Shown piece by piece: positions 56,701-64,000 of a DNA stretch of 64,000 nucleotides. Source of the DNA: Acinetobacter populi (GTDB lineage Bacteria > Pseudomonadota > Gammaproteobacteria > Pseudomonadales > Moraxellaceae); assembly GCF_002174125.1 (NCBI RefSeq), contig NZ_NEXX01000001.1, positions 682,001 to 746,000 of the forward strand, given 5' to 3'. Within the stretch, counting starts at the first letter, position 1. Each line of letters starts with the position of its first letter. A program made the translations under genes and the position numbers. Below the pieces are notes generated by a model. The model did not search any database. It was not told the origin of the DNA and saw nothing but the letters and a program-made list of their open reading frames with translations.

Positions 56701-57118
56701 ACAATCCTCAAGTGAATTTAAAAAAATATGTTCTCTTGCCTGACAGCATCGTACTGCCATGACAAACATCACATATGAAAAACAATGTCATAAAAGATTA
56801 GAAATGAAACCTGCTGATCAAAATCAGGTTTGAACCCTGTTCCCTTTGCAGTGTTGTTGACTTAGTACCAACAACGTCTCTGGCAAAAAATAAACATCTC
56901 CTCAGTAAAATGGACCATCTTGATCATTAGATCAACACTTTAATAGCTGTGTCCGATCACTTTTACAAGACTCATATAAAAACCCTGTTGTAACAAGCAT
57001 AACCTTTATTGATTGAACATTCAATCAATAAAGGTTATATTAATATGAATCGCGACTTGTGCTGTTTTTTAAATATTTTATTATCGGTTTAAATTTTAGT
57101 GAGTTATGGCATACAAGC
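56701..57118. promoter_or_regulatory. betT/betIBA divergent regulatory region
   Basis: About 420 bases. At 56999-57038 there is a 40-bp perfect-arm palindrome: ATAACCTTTATTGATTGA, a 4-base spacer acat, then its exact complement. A second, shorter TTGATC-atta-GATCAA repeat lies at 56920-56935. Both are candidate BetI operators. Confidence 0.65.
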
Positions 57119-57727
57119 ATGAAAAAACGCATCGTTAAACCCGAACATGAACGTCGTGAAGAAATTATCAATGCAGCGTTTGCAGTGATTTATGAGGTTG
57201 GACTATCTCATACCACGATTGCTCAAATTGCTAAAAAAGCTGAAGTCTCTACCGGCATCGTGAGTCATTATTTTGGTGACAAGCAAGGACTGATGACGAC
57301 ATGTATGCGAGAAATGCTGAAAAGACTGTACCAAATTACTCAGCAGTACAAAGCGGAAGTCAATGATCCACAGCCGGAACACTATCTTAAGGCGATTGTG
57401 AATGCCAATTTTGACTTAAGTCAGGTGAATAAGATGGCGATGCGAGTTTGGCTAGATTTTTGGTCTGCCAGTATGCATACCCCTGAACTTGCGCGTTTAC
57501 AACGGGTCAATGATCGACGCCTGTATTCAAATCTAAAATTTCAGTTTCTTAAACTATTACCAGATGATCAGGCAGATACCGCCGCAAGCGGCCTTGCGGC
57601 TTTAATTGATGGTCTATGGCTGCGTGGCGGTTTAAATCAGTATGATCGATTTGATCGTCAATCCGCCAGACATATTGCTTACGATTATTTAGAAATACAG
57701 TTGCAACGCGCCAAACTTAATGAATAA
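57119..57727 (+). CDS. betI: Transcriptional repressor BetI
   Basis: A 202-residue TetR-family repressor of the choline-betaine genes, relieved by choline in other species. N-terminal HTH ([21 protein letters not shown]), a BetI-like C-terminal domain ([34 protein letters not shown]). Start at ATG 57119; the GTG at 57059 gives an extra 20 residues. First gene of betIBA, starting 80 bases after the palindrome. Confidence 0.92.
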   Translation: MKKRIVKPEHERREEIINAAFAVIYEVGLSHTTIAQIAKKAEVSTGIVSHYFGDKQGLMTTCMREMLKRLYQITQQYKAEVNDPQPEHYLKAIVNANFDLSQVNKMAMRVWLDFWSASMHTPELARLQRVNDRRLYSNLKFQFLKLLPDDQADTAASGLAALIDGLWLRGGLNQYDRFDRQSARHIAYDYLEIQLQRAKLNE

Positions 57728-57744
57728 ACAAGAGGAGAAACCAT

Positions 57745-59214
57745 ATGAATGATGTGCATATTCATCCATTGTATATCCATGGCCAATACACCCCTGCCAG
57801 CAGTGGTATAAGTTTTGATAGTATTAATCCCGCCAATGGTAAAGTGATTGCCAGCATTCAACAGGCTTCTCAACAAGATATTGAAAAAGCGGTACACAGT
57901 GCCAAACAAGGACAAAAAGTCTGGGCTGCGATGACCGCAATGGAGCGTTCTCGTATTTTACGTCGTGCAGTAGATATTTTGCGTGAACGGAATGATGAAC
58001 TGGCCCAACTGGAAACACTTGATACTGGTAAGGCATATAGCGAAACCTCAACCGTTGATATTGTCACAGGTGCAGATGTACTGGAATACTATGCAGGCCT
58101 TGCTACCGCGATTCAGGGCGAACAAGTGCCACTCCGCGACTCTAGCTTTTTCTATACTCGTCGTGAACCTTTAGGTGTGGTTGCGGGCATTGGCGCATGG
58201 AATTATCCGATTCAAATTGCACTATGGAAATCTGCGCCGGCCCTTGCCGCTGGTAATGCCATGATTTTCAAGCCCAGTGAAGTCACACCGCTTACCGCGT
58301 TTAAACTGGCAGAAATCTATACCGAAGCAGGCTTACCCAATGGTGTATTTAATGTAGTACAAGGTGCAGGTCGTGACATTGGCCAATGGCTCACAGAACA
58401 TCCCGGTATTGAAAAAATCTCATTTACTGGTGGTGTAGAAACGGGCAAAAAAGTCATGGCAAGTGCCGCAGGTTCCACCCTCAAAGAGGTCACCATGGAA
58501 TTGGGCGGTAAATCCCCACTGATTATTTGTGATGATGCTGATCTCAATAAGGCGGCTGATATTGCGATGATGGCGAACTTCTTTAGTTCAGGTCAAGTCT
58601 GCACCAATGGCACACGTGTCTTTGTGCCTAAAACACTTTTAGCTGATTTTGAAGTGGCCGTAGTCGAACGTGTAAAACGCATTCGCATGGGCGATCCTAT
58701 GGACAATCAAACCAATTTTGGCCCACTGATCAGTTTTCCGCATATGGAAAAAGTATTGTCTTACATCAATTCTGGCAAACAACAAGGCGCAAAACTTCTT
58801 ATTGGTGGGGAACGTGCAACAGGCGAATTGGCACAAGGTGCCTATGTACAGCCGACAGTGTTTACAGACTGTAGCGATGATATGCGAATTGTGCAGGAGG
58901 AAATTTTTGGCCCTGTGATGAGTATTCTCAGCTACGAGACTGAAGAAGAAGTGATTCGACGTGCCAATAATACACCTTTTGGTTTAGCCGCAGGTGTGGT
59001 CAGCCCAGACATTAATAAAGCACATCGTATTATTCATCAGATTGAGGCCGGTATTTGCTGGATCAACACATGGGGCGAATCCCCAGCCGAAATGCCAGTC
59101 GGTGGCTATAAGCAATCCGGCGTTGGCCGTGAAAATGGTATCAGCACCTTGGCACATTACACCCGCGTTAAATCCATTCAAGTTGAGCTTGGCGATTACC
59201 ACAGTATTTTCTAA
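57745..59214 (+). CDS. betB: Betaine aldehyde dehydrogenase
   Basis: A 489-residue NAD(P)-dependent aldehyde dehydrogenase that makes glycine betaine from betaine aldehyde. Seen: [20 protein letters not shown], the Glu in [10 protein letters not shown], the nucleophile in [16 protein letters not shown] (Cys286), and [11 protein letters not shown]. Ribosome site AGAGGAG. It begins 17 bases after betI. Confidence 0.96.
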   Translation: MNDVHIHPLYIHGQYTPASSGISFDSINPANGKVIASIQQASQQDIEKAVHSAKQGQKVWAAMTAMERSRILRRAVDILRERNDELAQLETLDTGKAYSETSTVDIVTGADVLEYYAGLATAIQGEQVPLRDSSFFYTRREPLGVVAGIGAWNYPIQIALWKSAPALAAGNAMIFKPSEVTPLTAFKLAEIYTEAGLPNGVFNVVQGAGRDIGQWLTEHPGIEKISFTGGVETGKKVMASAAGSTLKEVTMELGGKSPLIICDDADLNKAADIAMMANFFSSGQVCTNGTRVFVPKTLLADFEVAVVERVKRIRMGDPMDNQTNFGPLISFPHMEKVLSYINSGKQQGAKLLIGGERATGELAQGAYVQPTVFTDCSDDMRIVQEEIFGPVMSILSYETEEEVIRRANNTPFGLAAGVVSPDINKAHRIIHQIEAGICWINTWGESPAEMPVGGYKQSGVGRENGISTLAHYTRVKSIQVELGDYHSIF

Positions 59215-59289
59215 GTATTTCCCCTCCTTTCGCACGAACTGAACAGAAGCAATCTTTCAGTTCTGATCCAAACATAAATAAGGAAAATT

Positions 59290-60984
59290 ATGACCAAGCA
59301 AGAATACGATTATATTATTATTGGTGCGGGTTCGGCAGGTAATGTCCTTGCTGCCCGCCTAACTGAAGATGCAGATGTTTCAGTTTTATTATTAGAAGCC
59401 GGTGGCCCAGATTATCGACTGGATTTTCGTACGCAAATGCCCGCAGCACTGGCCTATCCCTTACAAGGTCGTCGCTATAACTGGGCCTATTTAACCGATC
59501 CTGAACCACATATGAACAATCGTCGGATGGAATGTGGTCGTGGCAAAGGTTTAGGTGGTTCTTCCCTGATCAATGGCATGTGCTATATTCGTGGCAATGC
59601 CATGGATCTGGATCAGTGGGCAAGCATTAAAGGGCTTGAAAACTGGCACTATGCCGACTGTCTACCCTACTATAAAAAAGCCGAAACACGTGATATTGGT
59701 GCCAATGATTACCATGGCGACAGTGGACCGGTGTCTGTGGCAACGCCAAAGCAAGGTAATAATGAATTATTCCATGCCATGATTGAAGCAGGTGTACAGG
59801 CAGGCTACCCACGTACTGACGACTTAAATGGTTATCAGCAAGAAGGTTTTGGCCCCATGGACCGGACGGTAACACCAAATGGCCGTCGTTCCAGTACCGC
59901 ACGTGGTTATCTCGATATGGCGAAAGATCGTGCTAATTTAACCATCGTCACCCATGCCACAACCAACAAAATCCTCTTTACTCAAAAACAAGCCATTGGG
60001 GTGGAATATATTCTTGGCGCGGATCAAGCAAACATGAAACAGGCTTACGCAAAGCGTGAAGTCTTGCTCTGCGCCGGCGCAATCGCCTCCCCACAAATTT
60101 TACAACGTTCAGGTGTTGGTCAAAGTACATTCCTTCAATCAATGGACATCGATGTCGTACAGGATTTGCCCGGTGTCGGTGAGAATTTGCAGGATCATTT
60201 GGAAATGTATTTACAATACAAATGCAAGCAGCCTGTTTCACTCTATCCAGCATTAAAATGGCATAATCAGCCTGCTATCGGCGCTGAATGGCTGTTTTTA
60301 GGCAAAGGTATTGGTGCAAGTAATCAGTTTGAAGCGGGTGGGTTTATCCGTTCATCTGAAGAATTTGAATGGCCTAATATCCAATATCATTTCTTGCCTG
60401 TTGCGATTAACTATAATGGTAGTAATGCAGTAAAAGAACATGGTTTTCAAGCACATGTCGGTTCCATGCGCTCGCCGTCCCGTGGTCGGATTAAACTGAA
60501 ATCAAAAGACCCATTTGCACACCCAAGTATCCTGTTTAACTATATGTCCACAGAACAGGATTGGCGTGAATTTCGTGATGGTATCCGTATCACCCGTGAA
60601 ATCATGCATCAGCCAGCACTTGACGCATATCGTGGTGAGGAAATCAGCCCCAGTATGCAACTCAAAACCGATGCCGAACTGGATAGTTTTGTCCGAGACC
60701 ATGCTGAAACAGCTTACCACCCATCATGCAGCTGCAAAATGGGCGAAGACGATATGGCAGTCGTCGATGGCCAAGGCCGTGTCCATGGTTTGCAAGGACT
60801 ACGTGTGGTAGATGCCTCGATCATGCCTATCATTATCACAGGCAATTTAAATGCCACCACAATTATGATTGCTGAGAAAATTGCCGATCAAATCCGTGGC
60901 CAACAACTACCACCTTCCCAAGCTGGCTATTTCAAAGCAGACACTGCACCTATACGCCAAACACCACTACGTCCATTTCAATAA
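59290..60984 (+). CDS. betA: Choline dehydrogenase
   Basis: A 564-residue GMC-family FAD enzyme that oxidises choline to betaine aldehyde and on to betaine. N-terminal FAD fingerprint [20 protein letters not shown] signature [16 protein letters not shown]-terminal [11 protein letters not shown] containing the catalytic His, and [11 protein letters not shown]. Length and order match BetA. AAGGAAAA ribosome site. Confidence 0.96.
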   Translation: MTKQEYDYIIIGAGSAGNVLAARLTEDADVSVLLLEAGGPDYRLDFRTQMPAALAYPLQGRRYNWAYLTDPEPHMNNRRMECGRGKGLGGSSLINGMCYIRGNAMDLDQWASIKGLENWHYADCLPYYKKAETRDIGANDYHGDSGPVSVATPKQGNNELFHAMIEAGVQAGYPRTDDLNGYQQEGFGPMDRTVTPNGRRSSTARGYLDMAKDRANLTIVTHATTNKILFTQKQAIGVEYILGADQANMKQAYAKREVLLCAGAIASPQILQRSGVGQSTFLQSMDIDVVQDLPGVGENLQDHLEMYLQYKCKQPVSLYPALKWHNQPAIGAEWLFLGKGIGASNQFEAGGFIRSSEEFEWPNIQYHFLPVAINYNGSNAVKEHGFQAHVGSMRSPSRGRIKLKSKDPFAHPSILFNYMSTEQDWREFRDGIRITREIMHQPALDAYRGEEISPSMQLKTDAELDSFVRDHAETAYHPSCSCKMGEDDMAVVDGQGRVHGLQGLRVVDASIMPIIITGNLNATTIMIAEKIADQIRGQQLPPSQAGYFKADTAPIRQTPLRPFQ

Positions 60985-61045
60985 AATATGTCTTACCAAC
61001 AGCACCTTAGGTCCGATAAGGTGCTAGTTACATCCAAGGGAAAAA

Positions 61046-61837
61046 ATGAAAAAACTGCTCCTTTCAATCACTTTAGGATTATATTTACCTTCTGTTTATG
61101 CTGCCGAGTTAGCCCCAGAAACCATCTCCCCATTAAGTGCCAACCTCACGCTTGCCAGTCAATATGTTTCCAGAGGCTTTCAGCAAACATGGGGAAAACC
61201 AGCCCTGCAAGGGGGACTGGATTACAGCCATCCAAGCGGTGTATTTGCTGGAACATGGGCATCGACTGTCAGTGATCATTTTATCCGTGATGCCACTGTC
61301 GAGTGGGATGTTTACACGGGTTATTATCATGATTTAGGCAATCTTTCCTTAGGCGTTACCGCCGCTTATTACTATTATCCTGGTGCAAAAACCACAGCTG
61401 AAACAGGACATACACGTTTTAATTATGGTGAAATTATTCCCGAAATTGGTTATGGACCTTTAACAGTTAAATATGCTGTCACTTACACTCGTGATTATTT
61501 TGGTAATAACGCTGATACTTTAGGCACTGATACACCACAACATTCCCGTGGATCAGCTTACTTAGATATCAATTGGGATCAACCCATCACAGAAGACTGG
61601 TCTGTAAATGCACATTATGGTCATCAGCGTATTAAAAATTTCTCGGCAGCGAACTTTCAAGATATCAGTGTTGCAGTCAACAAAGAATTGCCGCATCACT
61701 TTACTGCAAGCCTCATCTATAGCAAAGCATGGGATAAAGATAATTACTATAAAGCATATAGTAATGGTAATCCAAATGCTCGGATTTCTAATCCAATTGA
61801 CGCAACTGCAACCCTGTCAATTACCAAAAATTTTTAG
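61046..61837 (+). CDS. TorF/Gcw_chp-family putative porin
   Basis: A 263-residue beta-barrel protein with signal peptide (MKKLLLSITLGLYLPSVYAA) and terminal ITKNF. The LTLASQYVSRGFQQTWGKPA start and GYYHDLGNLSLGVTAAYYYY middle are the mark of the Gcw_chp (TorF) family. It follows betA by 61 bases behind AAGGGAAAAA and is probably cotranscribed, so a choline or betaine porin role is likely, though unproven. Confidence 0.8.
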   Translation: MKKLLLSITLGLYLPSVYAAELAPETISPLSANLTLASQYVSRGFQQTWGKPALQGGLDYSHPSGVFAGTWASTVSDHFIRDATVEWDVYTGYYHDLGNLSLGVTAAYYYYPGAKTTAETGHTRFNYGEIIPEIGYGPLTVKYAVTYTRDYFGNNADTLGTDTPQHSRGSAYLDINWDQPITEDWSVNAHYGHQRIKNFSAANFQDISVAVNKELPHHFTASLIYSKAWDKDNYYKAYSNGNPNARISNPIDATATLSITKNF

Positions 61838-61948
61838 GTGATTTCAAATTCATTAACGGATTTTAAAATTGGCAATTTCACTTTAAGAATAAGGAGAACT
61901 AAAATAGCATGTTCTCTTAAAATATGGACAGAAAATTCTGCATGAATA

Positions 61949-61979
61949 TAAGAGGTCTTACATCGTATAAGATCTCTTA
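61949..61979 (+). terminator. Stem-loop after the bet block
   Basis: TAAGAGGTCTTA pairs with TAAGATCTCTTA with one G-U pair and a 7-base loop. Weak T content; a possible terminator for the bet unit. Confidence 0.35.
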
Positions 61980-62049
61980 ATCTATATACTAGAATTATTA
62001 ATTAATTCTCAGGGTTACTATAACCACTTATAACAACTCTATTTATAAA

Positions 62050-63081
62050 TTATTTTTCGATCTCAATATTTTTCACATTCGATTTTCGTATCATATTACG
62101 ACGATATTGTAATGGGCTCATATTAAACCAGCTTTTAAATGCACGTTTAAATGAACTTTGTTCATTATAAACAAGTAGTTCAGCTATATCACTAACACTT
62201 AAGGAACTATCCCGCAAATATAATAACGCCCTTTCTTTACGCACCTGCATTAAATACTGTTTAAAGGTGCGATTTTGCTGCTGCAATTTATTTTGTAATA
62301 TACGTGTTGATAAACCTAATTTTTTAGCGATATTGTTAATACAAATATTACGTTCATGAATTGCTTCTATAATCGTAGCTTGAATTCTCTCATCAAAAGA
62401 ATTAACTTCAGGAAGCTCATCAAGCAGTTTTTCTGCCTGATAAATCAAAATACTATTCAATGTCCGATCACTATTCGGTATACTTAAGTCTAGAATACTT
62501 TGAGAAAAAAACATACATATTTTATCTTTTTCAAACTCAATAGGACAGCCAAAGAAACTTTCATAAATCTGTGTAACTTTTGGTTTTTTTGAGCTCAGAT
62601 AAACTTTATTTAACTTAATTTTTTGTGGAAAAACAAATTGACTAACAACATTAAATAAAATAGCAATCATTGTCGTGTTTGCTAAAGAACTACTCATTAT
62701 GTCGAAATTAGATTCCCAACTAATTCTAATATCTGAACCTTCCACAGAGACTATTGGTTGAAGGAAGTCATAACAAAGCCTTTGATATCTAACAAAGACT
62801 TGTATGACTTCAGAGATATTTTGGCAAGACTGACCAAGGTAACCTAAAACACCAAAATGGGAAAATTGGGCACATTGTGCTATTTCCAATTCAATCGCTG
62901 GCCCCTTATATTTTTGTGCTATTTCCTCTAATAATGAAAACCATTCAATAAAAGAAACTCTTTCATTTACATCATAATAATGTAATTGCTTAGGAATATT
63001 TAGATTATGTTGATCGATAAAAACTTCCAATAACTCAATTAAACCACTATTTAAAGATTTAATATGATAAAAACGTTTCAT
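62050..63081 (-). CDS. AraC-family regulator (Arabinose_bd type)
   Basis: A 343-residue transcription factor. N-terminal Arabinose_bd-like domain (LLEEIAQKYKGPAIELEIAQ ... FGVLGYLGQSCQNISEV) and a C-terminal double HTH (INNIAKKLGLSTRILQNKL and SDIAELLVYNEQSSFKRAFK, ending SPLQYRR). AT-richer than the bet block. The target is unknown; the fimbrial gene to its right is on the same strand and upstream of it. Confidence 0.87.
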   Translation of the reverse strand: MKRFYHIKSLNSGLIELLEVFIDQHNLNIPKQLHYYDVNERVSFIEWFSLLEEIAQKYKGPAIELEIAQCAQFSHFGVLGYLGQSCQNISEVIQVFVRYQRLCYDFLQPIVSVEGSDIRISWESNFDIMSSSLANTTMIAILFNVVSQFVFPQKIKLNKVYLSSKKPKVTQIYESFFGCPIEFEKDKICMFFSQSILDLSIPNSDRTLNSILIYQAEKLLDELPEVNSFDERIQATIIEAIHERNICINNIAKKLGLSTRILQNKLQQQNRTFKQYLMQVRKERALLYLRDSSLSVSDIAELLVYNEQSSFKRAFKSWFNMSPLQYRRNMIRKSNVKNIEIEK

Positions 63082-63215
63082 AGTGCAACTCTAATTATAC
63101 AATTAAAAAACAACCGTAAACATTTCCTTAAACTTTATTTCCTATTATTAATGATGCTCTCAACACCTATAATATTCAACCCCTTAAATTTACGATTATA
63201 AAAAATATGATCATA

Positions 63216-64000
63216 TTATTGATAGGAAATAACATATATAAGCGAACTATTTATTTTTCCTGAAACTACTTGATCACCATAACGATATAGCCGTGCAGCA
63301 AATGGAAAAGTCAAGTTACCACTACCACCAATATTAGGTCTAATTGTAGTGGTTGAAGTAAGATCAACAGGCACATAAGTGTTAGTACTACTGGAATCAT
63401 AACCAATTTGTACACCAACATTTTTTGCAGAAGATGTACTATCACCAGATATTAGACCTGTCGTTCCGAGAATAGATTCAACACCTGAAGGTAATAGAAA
63501 ATCTAAATTAACATAGTTTTTTGTAAGGCTGTTTGCTGTTGGAGTCCCAGAATTTGAACCTGTGATCTGGTAAGATGCCGAACTATTGGCTCCACTATTA
63601 TTACCATAAAATATGCTGCATCCGGTTAACGTTATCGGTGTTGCAGTCCACACCGTAGATGAACCATTTGTCGGTAAAACACTTACATTATGTGACCCTA
63701 AATTATATTGATAATTAGGCGTAGCGCATGTAGGTGTGTTATAGACAACCGTACCACCAAAGCCATAGTTTGCAACTGTGTAACGGTCAGCAGGATTTGA
63801 AATGCTTGCTGCATAAATGATGAGCCTTGGCAGTATAGACCCATTGATTGTTCCACCAGCAGGTATATCTCCAAGTTTGACAAATTCAAGATCAACCTTT
63901 AAATATCCTGAAGCTGAAAAAATACGAGATGCCCAACTACCATCAGCGTTTTGTAGTGTCCCGGGATAAGTTTTTGGCGCAAAGGCACCATCATACAATT
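63216..64000 (-). CDS. Fimbrial subunit/adhesin, N-terminus beyond window
   Basis: Reads open from the right edge to a TAA at 63216 (260 residues visible). The last part, FPFAARLYRYGDQVVSGKIN followed by SSLIYVISYQ, is the donor-strand-accepting C-terminus of type 1 pilus subunits and FimH/F17-type adhesins. The Ser/Thr/Gly/Asn-rich body and two cysteines (TPTCATP, TGCSIFYG) are consistent with a tip adhesin of the chaperone-usher pathway. The apparent start near 63998 is an edge artefact; signal peptide and lectin domain lie outside. Confidence 0.75.
   Translation of the reverse strand, partial: LYDGAFAPKTYPGTLQNADGSWASRIFSASGYLKVDLEFVKLGDIPAGGTINGSILPRLIIYAASISNPADRYTVANYGFGGTVVYNTPTCATPNYQYNLGSHNVSVLPTNGSSTVWTATPITLTGCSIFYGNNSGANSSASYQITGSNSGTPTANSLTKNYVNLDFLLPSGVESILGTTGLISGDSTSSAKNVGVQIGYDSSSTNTYVPVDLTSTTTIRPNIGGSGNLTFPFAARLYRYGDQVVSGKINSSLIYVISYQ

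Noticed and set aside
54640..56772. Longer BetT frame beginning at 56772
   Set aside because: The extra 24 residues (cysteine-rich) are not in BetT proteins and GAGGATTG precedes the ATG at 56700.
61981..62010. TTAATTAATTCTCAGGG resembling a MITE end
   Set aside because: Only about 11 bases match and there is no partner repeat or TA duplication.
1..64000. CRISPR array, tRNA/rRNA genes, prophage or integrase
   Set aside because: No regularly spaced repeats, cloverleaf-like segments, rRNA motifs or phage genes were found.

Overview
The window reads as a chromosomal segment of an Acinetobacter-like gammaproteobacterium (Moraxellaceae). This rests on an AT-rich composition, a three-gene pntA1-pntA2-pntB transhydrogenase, the Prc/NagZ/TopA/Pta sequences and a choline-betaine betT/betIBA block. 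The genus is my recognition from gene content and was not tested. No rRNA, tRNA, CRISPR array or complete insertion sequence was seen. Two copies of a short 203-204 bp inverted-repeat element (MITE-like) are present.

Layout: 1-8569 (mostly minus strand) holds a UvrD/Rep helicase cut by the left edge, coupled to a GNAT acetyltransferase and an ASCH protein. It continues with a VOC protein, an EF-hand secreted protein broken by an amber codon, an HdeD-like membrane protein, and a probable operon of a small membrane protein, topA, a NYN/OST-HTH protein and a membrane-anchored metallopeptidase. 8691-22629 is mainly housekeeping: prc, nagZ, a SAM methyltransferase, an alpha/beta hydrolase-PilZ fusion, proA, ackA-pta, rsfS, and two tandem XAC2610-like secreted proteins. 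22658-33000 carries pnt, two DMT/MFS transporters, an LD-carboxypeptidase, and a SoxR unit. SoxR faces a textbook SoxR-box promoter that drives a (frameshifted) RidA-like gene and an MFS pump.

32392-44324 is the most system-like part. amiB, amiE (aliphatic amidase) and a complete urea/amide-type ABC importer (UrtABCDE-like) lie on the minus strand. Divergent from them is a very large NCS1-permease/Cys-rich/histidine kinase/receiver fusion, followed by a receiver-LuxR response regulator. Inverted repeats with ATACG/CGTAT arms lie both in the divergent promoter and in front of amiE, which suggests one regulon for uptake and hydrolysis of short amides or urea.

44389-54550 looks like an organophosphonate or aminophosphonate uptake island. 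It has a HutC-type GntR regulator, a DMT transporter, an OprO/OprP-type porin, a 2-aminoethylphosphonate-type ABC transporter with a fused double permease, a class III PLP enzyme of the phospho-lyase type, and a divergent DeoR regulator. 54640-61837 is the osmoprotection block: betT divergent from betI-betB-betA, with a 40-bp perfect-arm palindrome in front of betI and a TorF-type outer-membrane protein at the end. The right end (62050-64000) holds an AT-rich AraC regulator and the C-terminal part of a fimbrial adhesin or subunit running off the edge.
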